The notes beneath the pieces were generated by a model, which ran no database searches, had not been told where the DNA came from, and worked only from the letters and a program-made list of their open reading frames with translations. The position numbers and the translations under genes are program-made. Positions 31,866 to 40,493 of a stretch of 64,000 nt of DNA are shown here, one piece after another (position 1 is the first letter of the stretch; each line of letters opens with the position of its first letter). The stretch is taken from contig NZ_MECJ01000028.1 of assembly GCF_014596475.1 (NCBI RefSeq), positions 558,001 through 622,000 of the forward strand, read 5' to 3'. The DNA comes from Streptomyces sp. CBMA152 (GTDB lineage Bacteria > Actinomycetota > Actinomycetes > Streptomycetales > Streptomycetaceae).

Positions 31866-32522
31866 ATGCGCATTGTCATCGCAGGAGGCCACGGTCAGAT
31901 CGCGCTGCGCCTTGAACGGCTGCTGGCGGCGCGCGGGGACGAGGTCGCAGGCATCATCCGCAAGCCCGAGCAGGCCGACGACCTGCAGAAAGCGGGCGCC
32001 GAGCCGGTCGTACTCGACCTGGAGTCGGCGTCCGTCGACGAGGTCGCGGCGGCCCTTCAGGGCGCGGACGCGGCGGTGTTCGCGGCGGGCGCGGGCCCGG
32101 GCAGCGACGCGGCCCGCAAGGAGACGGTGGACCGCGCGGCGGCGGTCCTGTTCGCCGACGCGGCGGAGCGCGCGGGCGTACGCCGCTACATCGTCGTGTC
32201 CTCGATGGGCGCCGACCCGCGCCACGAGGGCGACGAGGTCTTCGACGCGTACCTGCGCGCCAAAGGCTCGGCCGACGAGGCGGTACGGTCCCGCCCCGGC
32301 CTCGACTGGACGATCCTGCGCCCCGGAATGCTCACCAACGACGCCGGCAAGGGCCTGGTCACCCTCGCCGCCGCGACCGGCCGGGGCCCGATCCCCCGGG
32401 ACGACGTGGCCGCGACCCTGGCCGAACTCCTCGACACCCCCGCCACGGCGGGCCTGACCCTGGAACTGATCAGCGGCTCGGTCCCGGTGACGGTGGCGGT
32501 CAAGGACGTGGCGGGCAACTGA
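31866..32522 (+). CDS. NAD(P)-binding Rossmann protein (atypical SDR, YhfK/YwnB type)
   Basis: A 218-residue atypical short-chain dehydrogenase with an N-terminal nucleotide-binding motif (MRIVIAGGHGQIALRLERLL), the RYIVVSSMGAD strand and DWTILRPGMLTND, all typical of NAD(P)H-binding proteins related to SDR_a5. A TACGGT box ends seven bases before the ATG and no ribosome site is seen, so the transcript may be leaderless. The biochemical role is unknown. It is distinct from, but similar in type to, the gene at 24213-24851. Confidence 0.8.
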   Translation: MRIVIAGGHGQIALRLERLLAARGDEVAGIIRKPEQADDLQKAGAEPVVLDLESASVDEVAAALQGADAAVFAAGAGPGSDAARKETVDRAAAVLFADAAERAGVRRYIVVSSMGADPRHEGDEVFDAYLRAKGSADEAVRSRPGLDWTILRPGMLTNDAGKGLVTLAAATGRGPIPRDDVAATLAELLDTPATAGLTLELISGSVPVTVAVKDVAGN

Positions 32523-32683
32523 GGGAGCCGGGCGCCCGGGTTCTGCGGTCCCACGAATAGCCCGTGTTCCGCTGCTCCGGGTCTCCGCATCTCCGCAGAA
32601 CAAGGGCGGCCCAAGCGCCGAGGCATCGCCCACGACGGGTTCACCAAGTGGGCAGTCCGGCTCCCGCACTTCGTGTTGCCGCG

Positions 32684-33583
32684 TCAGTGCTGCCCGGTAC
32701 GGCGCCGAGTGGCCACGAACAGGCCCGCACCGGCAGCCAGCGCGATCGCGCTGCCACCGGCCACCCACGGGAGATGCGAACCGGCACCCGTGTCGGCGAG
32801 CTCCGAGCCGGTGTGTGCCGCGGTCGGCTGCGTAGCGGTAACGGGCTTGCCGGTCGAGCCGCCAGGGGTCTTCTCACGGCCTGCGGCGGGCTTGCTGTCG
32901 GGCTTGGCCGTCGACGGCTTGCTGATCTCAGGCTTGGGCGTCTCGGGCTTGGTGTCCGGCTTTCCGGTGTCGGGCTTTCCGGTGTCCGGCTTCTTCTCTG
33001 TAGCGGGAGAGGGCCAGAAGTAGAAGAACGGATATTCGTCGGCCTCGCGGTTCGGGTCCGGCTTGGCCACATGCGGGTAGACGAAGCCGTTCTTGCCGTC
33101 CTGGTAGATGAGGCGTGCGGCGAGCCGCAGCCGCAGTTCGACGGTCGCGCTGCCACTCTTTTCGATCGTCGGCACTTCGAGCTCGAAGTGGTTTACGGCG
33201 TAGTCGAGCGGCTGCGGGAGCGGCTGCCACGAGCCGTCCTGGGAACGGCGCTCCAGCTCGACCTCCCCCTTCTTGGGGGCCTTACCGCTGTACCCGACCG
33301 TCAGGCCCAGGACAAAGCCGGAGAGTGGGGCGTCGTCCGGGTTGGTGACGGCTATTCGGGCCTTCAGCCACTGTCCGGCCACAACCTTTTTGTCACCGGT
33401 GAAGCTGATCGGTACAACGGGGAGCTTCTTCGCTTCCGTGGGCTTCTCACCAGTCGACTGCTCAGTCGATTGAGCAGTTGACGGAGCGGCCGGAGCGCCG
33501 TTGGCCCAGGCCGGAGACGCAAGAAAAACAGTGGGAGCCAACACGGCCGCTGCGACAGCGGCTGCGGAGCGCGGGAACTTCAT
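32684..33583 (-). CDS. Sortase-anchored surface protein (LADTG motif)
   Basis: A 299-residue secreted protein. The signal peptide (MKFPRSAAAVAAAVLAPTVFLASPAWA) is followed by an Ala/Ser/Thr spacer, a roughly 140-residue beta-rich domain (VPISFTGDKKVVAGQWLKARIAVTNPDDAPLSGFVLG), then a Lys/Pro/Thr-rich stalk with KPDTG repeats. The sorting signal is LADTG (about 262-266), then a hydrophobic span and RRR tail. LAxTG is the class E sortase motif of actinomycetes. ATG 33583 follows GAAAG; an upstream ATG at 33598 is less likely. No sortase gene is nearby. The function of the surface domain is unknown. Confidence 0.85.
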   Translation of the reverse strand: MKFPRSAAAVAAAVLAPTVFLASPAWANGAPAAPSTAQSTEQSTGEKPTEAKKLPVVPISFTGDKKVVAGQWLKARIAVTNPDDAPLSGFVLGLTVGYSGKAPKKGEVELERRSQDGSWQPLPQPLDYAVNHFELEVPTIEKSGSATVELRLRLAARLIYQDGKNGFVYPHVAKPDPNREADEYPFFYFWPSPATEKKPDTGKPDTGKPDTKPETPKPEISKPSTAKPDSKPAAGREKTPGGSTGKPVTATQPTAAHTGSELADTGAGSHLPWVAGGSAIALAAGAGLFVATRRRTGQH

Positions 33584-34133
33584 GTAACAGACTTTCATGC
33601 CGATTCAGCGGTACACGACCCTGACGCAACCATCGAACTCATGGTTGATTGCGGCATAAGTGAACCATTGCCGATGAATCCCTTATCCACCGGCCTGACC
33701 CACTGCGTTCACTCAAGGCAGCGCATAGCCGCTCACACCACCCAGCGCTTTGCTACCCGAAGGCCCGGGGAAGGGTTCTTCCGTGCCATCAAGTTGCCTT
33801 CCCGGGGCGGATGATGCTCTTCACTCCCACGTCCTTTTGAGCGCCATAAGTGCCGTACCCGGACGAGCGCGAACGCGGCCCCGCCCGACGACGCAGCGGC
33901 TGGAAGGCAGACGAACGGGGTCTGCTGATTCCCGCGGGACCGCGCCGACTGCTGCACCCCGTACGAACTCCACATCGGCCCGATACGGGTGTACACATGC
34001 GATGCCGAGCCGGGGTGGCCGGCCCCGCCGCGGAGAGCCGACTACGACTGAGCGGCGGCGAATTGGTCCGGGAGCCGGAAACCCAGGCCGCTCCACTGAC
34101 AGTGGGGCAACAACCGCCTCCGCCGGGGATCGG
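33584..34133. other. Intergenic region, lower GC in part
   Basis: About 550 bp without a convincing gene. The part next to the surface-protein gene (33600-33720) is visibly less GC-rich than its surroundings. A 12-bp imperfect inverted repeat lies at 33763-33808. An 18-codon frame with a ribosome-site-like GGGAAGG (33733-33789, minus) is too short to call. Confidence 0.55.
33763..33808. repeat. Inverted repeat in intergenic DNA
   Basis: 33763-33774 pairs with 33797-33808 at 11 of 12 positions around a 22-nt loop. It could be a terminator or a remnant element; no U-run follows on either strand. Confidence 0.45.
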
Positions 34134-34832
34134 TCAACTCGCCTCCGGAGCCGAGACCTTCACCGGCGGCTCGAAGTCCCGTAGCGTGACGGTGCTTTGG
34201 ATGGTCGCGCCGCCACGAGGGCCGACGAACTTTTGCTCAACCCGTACGACCCGCCCCTGGTCGTCGAGCCGGACCTCGGTGTCGATCACCCCGACCCCGT
34301 CGAGGTTGCCTGCGGCGACCGCGTCCACCGGCTTCAGATCGACGGGCCGAATCCGGGCGGCCAGCAGTTGCACAGGCCCGACGCCCTCCTCGTCCGCCAC
34401 CACAGGCCGGGCACCGTGGTCGACGAGCAGTTGTGCGTAGCCGCGCAGATTCTTCAAGGGGATGCCGCCCTCGGCCGTGGAAGCGTCGAACGACTCCCAG
34501 GGGCCTCCCGCGCGGCCACGAGGCGCGGGCCGGCGGTAGACGCGGGCGTCCGTCACGACCACCTCTTCGCCCCCGTACGCCTTGGTCTCCTCGTCGAACC
34601 GTCCCGTCAGCGGGGCGTTGAAGTTCGCGCGGCCCTGGCTCAGGTACACCCGTGCACCGGCCTCGGACGAAACCGTCCTCAACCGAGCCGAGTAGGGCTC
34701 CTTGCTCGCACCGGACAGGAGCTTTACGACGTCTCTGGGGGCTGCGCCCTTGGCGCCGCCCGAAGCCCCGCATCCGGAAAGCAGGAGACCGAGCGCGGCG
34801 GACGCGATGGCCACGGTTCTTCGAGTACGCAT
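34134..34832 (-). CDS. Secreted lipoprotein of unknown function
   Basis: A 232-residue predicted lipoprotein. The signal peptide and lipobox (MRTRRTVAIASAALGLLLSGC, Cys21) are clear, then a Gly/Ala linker and a beta-rich body with RGRAGGPWESFD-type segments and alternating charged strands. It distantly resembles the LppX/LprG-like lipoproteins at 16354 and 17451. ATG 34832 follows GAGAGGG; the frame extends upstream without a signal peptide. It lies downstream of tRNA-Tyr behind a hairpin. The ligand is unknown. Confidence 0.78.
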   Translation of the reverse strand: MRTRRTVAIASAALGLLLSGCGASGGAKGAAPRDVVKLLSGASKEPYSARLRTVSSEAGARVYLSQGRANFNAPLTGRFDEETKAYGGEEVVVTDARVYRRPAPRGRAGGPWESFDASTAEGGIPLKNLRGYAQLLVDHGARPVVADEEGVGPVQLLAARIRPVDLKPVDAVAAGNLDGVGVIDTEVRLDDQGRVVRVEQKFVGPRGGATIQSTVTLRDFEPPVKVSAPEAS

Positions 34833-35040
34833 ACGTGGTGCCCTCTCACCCGACCCTGGATCCGCCCTCGGGCCATGCCGCGAGGACTCTAGGCGACGCC
34901 CGCCGCAGCGACCACCATGGGGTGGCCAAGGCCCGTGCCTGGCCCGCACGCCCTGGTCAGGCCCCGGATCCGGGCCGGCAAAAGTGAGACAGGCCACTCA
35001 TCTTCGACTCGGATCGAAAGATCGCACCCGGACAACGAGA

Positions 35041-35082
35041 AGACCCCCGCCGATCTACGTTTCCGCAGATCAACAGGGGTCT
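35041..35082 (-). terminator. Terminator after tRNA-Tyr
   Basis: A two-part stem (35041-35047 with 35076-35082, and 35052-35056 with 35067-35071) lies 10 bp beyond the 3' end of tRNA-Tyr. It is followed by a modest U-containing sequence. Its position fits termination of the tRNA transcript. Confidence 0.65.
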
Positions 35083-35091
35083 CACATCGCG

Positions 35092-35173
35092 TGGCGGCGC
35101 CAGGATTCGAACCTGGGTAGGCTAAGCCGACGGATTTACAGTCCGCTCCCATTGGCCACTCGGGCACACCGCC
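35092..35173 (-). tRNA. tRNA-Tyr (GTA anticodon)
   Basis: An 82-nt class II tRNA on the minus strand. Acceptor GGCGGTG pairs with CGCCGCC, the anticodon stem-loop GGACTGTAAATCC reads GTA, a long variable arm follows, and the T arm is CAGGTTCGAATCCTG. No encoded CCA. Confidence 0.95.
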
Positions 35174-35366
35174 ATGGGATGTCGCCGTGTGGATCACCGT
35201 TTTCGCGGTGCTCCCTGGCAACGACGTAAACGATACCTGATGCCCAGGGGTGCTTCGCCACCCGATTGATCAGCGCTTCGCGCGGGCACGGGTGGCTAGG
35301 CTTTGGGGCAGTAGGTCCGGCAGCGAGGCCGTACCCCCACGCACCCGATACAAGGAGCCACAGGAC

Positions 35367-35855
35367 ATGGCCGACTCCAGTTTCGACATCGTCTCGAAGG
35401 TCGAGCGGCAGGAGGTCGACAACGCCCTCAACCAGGCCGCGAAGGAGATCTCGCAGCGCTACGACTTCAAGAACGTGGGCGCGTCGATCGCCTGGTCCGG
35501 CGAGAAGATCCTGATGGAGGCCAACTCCGAGGACCGCGTCACCGCGATCCTCGACGTCTTCCAGTCCAAGCTGGTCAAGCGCGGGATCTCGCTCAAGGCG
35601 CTGGACGCCGGCGAGCCGCAGCTGTCCGGCAAGGAGTACAAGATCTTCGCGACCATCCAGGAGGGCATCTCCCAGGAGAACGCCAAGAAGGTCGCCAAGG
35701 TCATCCGTGACGAGGGCCCCAAGGGCGTCAAGGCCCAGGTCCAGGGCGAGGAGCTGCGCGTCACCTCCAAGAGCCGCGACAACCTCCAGGCCGTCCAGAC
35801 CCTGCTCAAGGGCCAGGACTTCGACTTCGCGCTGCAGTTCGTGAACTACCGCTGA
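35367..35855 (+). CDS. yajQ: YajQ-family nucleotide-binding protein
   Basis: A 162-residue YajQ/UPF0234 protein made of two ferredoxin-like domains (MADSSFDIVSKVERQEVDNALNQ, then the C-terminal VIRDEGPKGVKAQVQGEELRV). Homologues bind nucleotides, and in some proteobacteria cyclic di-GMP; whether that holds here is unknown. ATG 35367 has AAGGAG nine bases upstream, and the frame opening further upstream is not used. It appears monocistronic, next to tRNA-Tyr. Confidence 0.93.
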   Translation: MADSSFDIVSKVERQEVDNALNQAAKEISQRYDFKNVGASIAWSGEKILMEANSEDRVTAILDVFQSKLVKRGISLKALDAGEPQLSGKEYKIFATIQEGISQENAKKVAKVIRDEGPKGVKAQVQGEELRVTSKSRDNLQAVQTLLKGQDFDFALQFVNYR

Positions 35856-35942
35856 CCCCTCGGACGCGCTGTCCGATTTCCGCCAGCACGGCACGGGCGG
35901 GGGTCGCAGACTCGATCTCGTACGCAAGGAAAGGAACGTGCG

Positions 35943-36488
35943 ATGACCGTCTACGCGACCCTCGACAGCCCCCTGGGCGAACTGCTTCTCGTCGGTGAGG
36001 AAGCCCCCGCCGCCCCGGGCGGGACCGCTCTGGTCTCGCTGTCCATGCCCGGCCAGAAGGGCGGCGCCGCCGTCCGGGACGAGTGGCGGCGGGCGCCAGA
36101 GGCCTTCGAGGAGATCGTCCGCCAACTGCGGGCGTACTTCGCAGGCGAGCTGACCCGCTTCGACATCCCGTACGCGCCCGGTACGGGCACCGACTTCCAG
36201 CGGCAGGTCTGGGCGGAACTCGACGCGATCCCGTACGGGGCCACCACCTCGTACGGGGAGATCGCCCGCCGCCTCGGCGCCTCCTCGGTGAAGGTGCGCG
36301 CGATCGGCACCGCCATCGGACGCAACCCCCTGCTGGTCGTACGCCCCTGCCACCGCGTCATCGGCTCCGACGGCACCCTCAAGGGCTACGCGGGCGGGCT
36401 GGAGCGCAAGGAGCAGCTGCTGCGGCTCGAAGGCGCGCTGGCCACCGACGGCGCGGTGACGGGCGACGGCGGGCGCGCTGCCGGGTGA
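35943..36488 (+). CDS. ogt: Methylated-DNA-[protein]-cysteine S-methyltransferase
   Basis: A 181-residue suicide methyltransferase that removes methyl groups from O6-methylguanine. The DNA-binding segment SYGEIARRLG is followed by the arginine-finger region and the active-site RPCHRVIGSDG with Cys136. The N-terminal ribonuclease-like domain is shortened but present. ATG follows AAGGAA. It shares a GTGA overlap with the next gene, an AlkB-type dioxygenase, so both repair routes for alkylated DNA are made together. No Ada-type regulator is adjacent. Confidence 0.95.
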   Translation: MTVYATLDSPLGELLLVGEEAPAAPGGTALVSLSMPGQKGGAAVRDEWRRAPEAFEEIVRQLRAYFAGELTRFDIPYAPGTGTDFQRQVWAELDAIPYGATTSYGEIARRLGASSVKVRAIGTAIGRNPLLVVRPCHRVIGSDGTLKGYAGGLERKEQLLRLEGALATDGAVTGDGGRAAG

Positions 36489-37144
36489 GCGACACGCTGT
36501 TTCCCCGGCCGCGCGCCGTCGTCGCACCCGGCGCCGTGCATGTGCCGGGGTGGCTCCCGCCGGACCGCCAGCGCGAGGTGGTGGCGGCCTGCCGGGAGTG
36601 GGCGCGCGGGCCCGTACCCATTCGGCACACCCGGCTACCGGGCGGCGGTGTCATGTCCGTGCAGACGGTGTGCGTCGGCTGGCACTGGCAGCCCTACCGG
36701 TACACCCGCACCGCCGACGACGTGAACGGCCTGCCCGTCGCCGAGTTCCCCGACTGGCTCGCCGCGCTGGGACGCGCCGCGCTGGCCGACGCGTACGACG
36801 ACCCCGCCGCCGGGGACGGCTACTCCCCCGACACCGCGCTGATCAACTTCTACGACGGCGACGCGCGGATGGGCATGCACCAGGACAAGGACGAGCGGTC
36901 CGGCGCGCCCGTGGTCTCCCTCAGCATCGGCGACAGCTGCGTCTTCCGGTTCGGCAACACCGAGGACCGGGGCCGCCCCTACACCGACGTGGAGCTGGCG
37001 TCGGGCGACCTCTTCGTCTTCGGCGGCCCATCGCGCTTCGCCTATCACGGCGTACCGAAGGTCCTGCCCGGCACGGGCGGACCGGCCACCGGCCTGCCCA
37101 CCGGCCGCCTCAACCTGACGCTCCGCGAGACCGGCCTGAGCTGA
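36485..37144 (+). CDS. alkB: AlkB-type alpha-ketoglutarate/Fe(II) DNA-repair dioxygenase
   Basis: A 219-residue oxidative demethylase predicted to repair 1-methyladenine and 3-methylcytosine. The iron ligands are His132 and Asp134 (MHQDKDE) and His188 (FAYHGV); the 2-oxoglutarate-binding RLNLTLRETG (Arg208, Arg214) follows. INFYDGDARMG is the conserved strand before the metal site. GTG 36485 overlaps the ogt stop codon (GTGA), so the genes are translationally coupled. Confidence 0.95.
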   Translation: MSDTLFPRPRAVVAPGAVHVPGWLPPDRQREVVAACREWARGPVPIRHTRLPGGGVMSVQTVCVGWHWQPYRYTRTADDVNGLPVAEFPDWLAALGRAALADAYDDPAAGDGYSPDTALINFYDGDARMGMHQDKDERSGAPVVSLSIGDSCVFRFGNTEDRGRPYTDVELASGDLFVFGGPSRFAYHGVPKVLPGTGGPATGLPTGRLNLTLRETGLS

Positions 37145-37170
37145 CGGGCGCGTCGAGCGAGTCGGCAGCC

Positions 37171-37443
37171 TCAGCGGCGCTCGCGCGAGTTGCCGAAAAG
37201 TATCCGGTAGACGATCAGCAGCACGAGCGAGCCGCCGATGGCCGACGCCCAAGTGGCGCCGTCGTAGAAGTGGTTGGCGATGGGTCGGTCCAGCCAGCGC
37301 GACGAGATCCAGCCGCCGACGAACGCGCCCGCTATGCCTATGACGGTCGTACCGATCAGGCCGCCCGGATCGCGCCCGGGGAGCAGAATCTTGGCGATTG
37401 CTCCGGCGAGCAGGCCGAGGATGATCCAGCTCACGATGCCCAT
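37171..37443 (-). CDS. GlsB/YeaQ/YmgE-family small membrane protein
   Basis: A 90-residue membrane protein with three hydrophobic segments (IVSWIILGLLAGAIAKIL, GLIGTTVIGIAGAFVGGW, ASAIGGSLVLLIVYRILF) and the LPGRDPGG loop of the transglycosylase-associated/GlsB family. Members are stress-linked in Firmicutes; the biochemical role is unknown. ATG 37443 with a purine-rich AAAGGCAGG region upstream. It is convergent with alkB, 26 bp away, and divergent from the APC permease. Confidence 0.88.
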   Translation of the reverse strand: MGIVSWIILGLLAGAIAKILLPGRDPGGLIGTTVIGIAGAFVGGWISSRWLDRPIANHFYDGATWASAIGGSLVLLIVYRILFGNSRERR

Positions 37444-37528
37444 GTCCTGAACCTGCCTTTCATTGGTGTCGTTCCGGAAGACGTTCCGCGTCCCTTGCAC
37501 GGTTGCGCAGGTAACTAAGGTGCGGCCC

Positions 37529-38746
37529 ATGACACAGGAGCTGCGCCGCACACTCGGCGTGTTCGACGCCGTGGTCATCGGCCTCGGGTCGATGGTCGGG
37601 GCGGGTATTTTCGCCGCGCTCGCCCCGGCGGCCGGTGCGGCCGGGACCGGGCTGCTGCCCGCCCTGGCGCTGGCCGCGGCCGTGGCGTACTGCAACGCCA
37701 TGTCCTCGGCGCGGCTCGCCGCCCGCTATCCCGCGTCCGGTGGCACCTATGTGTACGGGCGGGAGCGGCTGGGGCCGTTCTGGGGCTGGCTGGCGGGCTG
37801 GGGCTTCGTCGTCGGCAAGACCTCCTCGTGTGCGGCGATGGCTCTGACCGTGGGCGCCTACGTCTGGCCGGGGCAGGCGCGGCCGGTGGCGGTGGCGGCC
37901 GTCGTGGTGCTGACCGCCGTGAATTACGGGGGTGTTCAGAAGTCGGCGTGGCTGACGCGGGCGATCGTGGCGGTGGTGCTCGCGGTCCTCGCCTCGGTGG
38001 TCGCGGTCTGTCTGGGCTCGTCCGGCGCCGGGCACCTGGGCGTCGGGCTGTCCGGAGGCGGCGCGGGGCTGCTCCAGGCGGCGGGGCTGCTGTTCTTCGC
38101 GTTCGCCGGGTACGCCCGGATCGCGACGCTCGGTGAGGAGGTGCGCGATCCGGCCCGGACGATCCCGCGCGCCGTTCCTCTGGCGCTGGGCATCGCGCTG
38201 GCCGTCTATGTCTGTGTCGCGGTGGCTGTCCTTTCCGTTCTGGGCGCGGAGGGGCTGGGTCGGGCGACGGCGCCGCTCGCCGACGCGGTACGGGCGGCGG
38301 GCGTGCCGGCGCTGGTGCCGGTGGTGCGGGCGGGGGCGGCGGTCGCGGCGCTCGGGTCCCTGCTCGCGCTCGTTCTGGGTGTATCGCGCACGGTGCTCGC
38401 GATGGCCCGTGACGGCCATCTGCCGGGCACGCTGGCCGCCGTGCACCCCCGGTTCCGGGTGCCGCACCGGGCGGAGGTCGCGGTGGGCCTGGTCGTGGCG
38501 GTACTGGCGGCGACAACCGATCTGCGCGGGGCGATCGGCTTCTCGTCGTTCGGTGTGCTGGTCTATTACGCGATCGCCAACGCGTCGGCCTGGACGCTCG
38601 GTTCGGGCCGCGCCGGGCGCCTGCTGCCGACCTGCGGGCTGGCCGGATGCCTGCTCCTGGCCTTCGCGCTACCGCCGTCGTCGGTGGTGGCGGGCAGCGC
38701 GGTGCTGGCCGTGGGAGCGGTCGCGTACGCCATGCCGCGGCGCTGA
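37529..38746 (+). CDS. APC-family amino acid permease
   Basis: A 405-residue integral membrane transporter with about 11-12 spans. It starts with the APC signature (LGVFDAVVIGLGSMVGAGIFAALAPAAG) and carries ASGGTYVYGRERLGP and FFAFAGYARIATLGEEV, typical of amino acid/polyamine permeases. It probably imports an amino acid by cation symport; the substrate cannot be told. ATG 37529 has no ribosome site, but a TAAGGT box ends eight bases upstream, so a leaderless transcript is likely. It is divergent from the GlsB gene. Confidence 0.88.
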   Translation: MTQELRRTLGVFDAVVIGLGSMVGAGIFAALAPAAGAAGTGLLPALALAAAVAYCNAMSSARLAARYPASGGTYVYGRERLGPFWGWLAGWGFVVGKTSSCAAMALTVGAYVWPGQARPVAVAAVVVLTAVNYGGVQKSAWLTRAIVAVVLAVLASVVAVCLGSSGAGHLGVGLSGGGAGLLQAAGLLFFAFAGYARIATLGEEVRDPARTIPRAVPLALGIALAVYVCVAVAVLSVLGAEGLGRATAPLADAVRAAGVPALVPVVRAGAAVAALGSLLALVLGVSRTVLAMARDGHLPGTLAAVHPRFRVPHRAEVAVGLVVAVLAATTDLRGAIGFSSFGVLVYYAIANASAWTLGSGRAGRLLPTCGLAGCLLLAFALPPSSVVAGSAVLAVGAVAYAMPRR

Positions 38747-39098
38747 GGCGCGGGCCCACCGGTCGGGACGGTCGACGGTCGGTGCGGCCCCTGCGAACCA
38801 TCCATCACACGGCAGGGCGGTCGACGCGGGCCCACCCGTCGGGTGGTCGGCCCGGTCATCTGCGAACCGCCCGTCACACGGCGGGGCGCGGCCTCATATT
38901 CGGCGTGCTCGGCGTATCCGGGCGTGGCACCCCGCAGGGAACGGCCGGGACATCTTCTCGTTCTCGGTCATGGCTCCATGGTGGGCCACGTCACCGACAT
39001 CCCGCTCGGAGCCGCCCCAGCCTGTGGATAACTCCCGCCTGCCGACCCGTTGGTGACCGGGCGCCGACCGGGCCGCGACCTCTCGGCCCTCGGTTCGG
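38747..39098. other. Intergenic region with an imperfect tandem duplication
   Basis: A 352-bp gap between the permease gene and yccF (convergent). An imperfect direct duplication of about 75 bp (38753-38828 and 38829-38893) begins GCGGGCCCACC in both copies and shares TGCGAACC and CACACGGC. The rest shows no gene or strong hairpin. Confidence 0.55.
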
Positions 39099-39488
39099 CT
39101 ACTGGTAGAACGGCTGGTCGGTCGGCACGATCTGCTTGCCCAGCGGGAGCAGCGAGACCGGGATCAGCTTGAAGTTCGCGATGCCCAGCGGGATTCCGAT
39201 GATCGTGAGGCAGAGCATGAAGCCCGTGACGATGTGGCCGATGGCCAGCCACCAGCCCGCCAGGATCAGCCAGAGCACATTGCCGATGCAGGACGCGGCA
39301 CCCGCGTCGGGCCGCTCCACGACCGTGTAGCCGAACGGCCAGAGCGCGTACAGCCCGATGCGGAAGGCGGCCAGGCCGAACGGGATGCCGATGATGGTGA
39401 CGCACAGCAGGACACCCGCGAGCACATAGGCCAGGAACATCCAGAAGCCGCACAGCACCAGCCAGATGACGTTCAGGATTGTTTTCAC
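39099..39488 (-). CDS. yccF: YccF-domain inner membrane protein
   Basis: A 129-residue membrane protein with two copies of the YccF (DUF307) unit: the first holds VIWLVLCGFWMFLAYVLAG and GIPFGLAAFRIGLYALWPFG, the second VLWLILAGWWLAIGHIVTG and GIPLGIANFKLIPVSLLPLG. GTG 39488 overlaps the htpX stop as GTGA, so translation is coupled to htpX. The function is unknown; pairing with HtpX suggests membrane-protein quality control (inference). Confidence 0.88.
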   Translation of the reverse strand: MKTILNVIWLVLCGFWMFLAYVLAGVLLCVTIIGIPFGLAAFRIGLYALWPFGYTVVERPDAGAASCIGNVLWLILAGWWLAIGHIVTGFMLCLTIIGIPLGIANFKLIPVSLLPLGKQIVPTDQPFYQ

Positions 39489-40345
39489 GGGCGGCCTGCC
39501 ATCTGTTCGAGTCGGGCGATGCGCTCCGCCATCGGCGGGTGTGTCGAGAACATCTTGGAGACACCCTGGCCCGGGCGGAAGGGGTTGGCGATCATCATGT
39601 GGCTCGCCGTCTCGATCCTGGGCTCGGGCGGCAGCGGGAGCTGCTTGGTGCCCGCGTCGAGCTTGCGCAGAGCGCTCGCCAGGGCCAGCGGGTCGCCGGT
39701 GAGCTGGGCGCCGGACGCGTCCGCCTCGTACTCGCGCGAACGGCTGATCGCCAGCTGGATGACGGACGCCGCGAGCGGCCCCAGGATCATGATCAGGAGC
39801 ATGCCGACGATACCCGGGCCCTCGTCGTCGTTGGAGCGGCCCACCGGGATCAGCCAGGCGAAGTTCACCAGGAACATGATCACGGAGGCGAGCGCTCCGG
39901 CGACCGACGAGATCAGGATGTCGCGGTTGTAGACATGGCTCAGCTCATGGCCGATCACCCCGCGCAGCTCGCGCTCGTCGAGGATCTGCAGGATCCCCTC
40001 GGTGCAGCACACGGCCGCGTTGCGCGGGTTGCGGCCGGTCGCGAAGGCGTTCGGCGCCTGGGTCGGCGAGATGTACAGGCGCGGCATGGGCTGGCGCGCG
40101 GCGGTCGAGAGCTCGCGGACCATCCGGTAGAGCGCCGGGGCCTCGAATTCACTGACCGGGCGGGCGCGCATGGCCCGCAGCGCCAGTTTGTCGCTGTTCC
40201 AGTACGCGTAGGCGTTGGTGCCCAGCGCCACGAGCAGCGCGACGATCAGCCCCGTACGCCCGAAGAAGCTGCCGATGACGATGATGAGCGCGGACAGTCC
40301 TCCGAGAAGAACGGCAGTCCTCAACCCGTTGTGCCGGCGGTGCAC
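39485..40345 (-). CDS. htpX: HtpX-type membrane metalloprotease (M48B)
   Basis: A 286-residue zinc protease of the cytoplasmic membrane. Two N-terminal spans (AVLLGGLSALIIVIGSFFG and LIVALLVALGTNAYAYW) precede HELSH at residues 133-137, the zinc-binding motif; the third ligand region is SREYEADASGA. HtpX degrades misfolded membrane proteins with FtsH in E. coli. GTG 40345 follows GGAGGG with good spacing. It is coupled to yccF downstream. Confidence 0.95.
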   Translation of the reverse strand: MHRRHNGLRTAVLLGGLSALIIVIGSFFGRTGLIVALLVALGTNAYAYWNSDKLALRAMRARPVSEFEAPALYRMVRELSTAARQPMPRLYISPTQAPNAFATGRNPRNAAVCCTEGILQILDERELRGVIGHELSHVYNRDILISSVAGALASVIMFLVNFAWLIPVGRSNDDEGPGIVGMLLIMILGPLAASVIQLAISRSREYEADASGAQLTGDPLALASALRKLDAGTKQLPLPPEPRIETASHMMIANPFRPGQGVSKMFSTHPPMAERIARLEQMAGRP

Positions 40346-40493
40346 GGTACGCCCTCCAAGTGGTGCGGCAGGGGAACCCTTTGCCTGATGGTCCTTCCAC
40401 TTTCCAGTGGACGCTCCCGTACTGGTCAACGCCAGACGGGCGGCGCTGGTTCCCTTGTGCGCGCTGGAGGGCGGCTCGGCCGTACGGGTGGCG

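Noticed and set aside
33733..33789. 18-codon minus-strand frame with a GGGAAGG upstream
   Set aside because: Too short and without recognisable conservation; it overlaps the inverted repeat.
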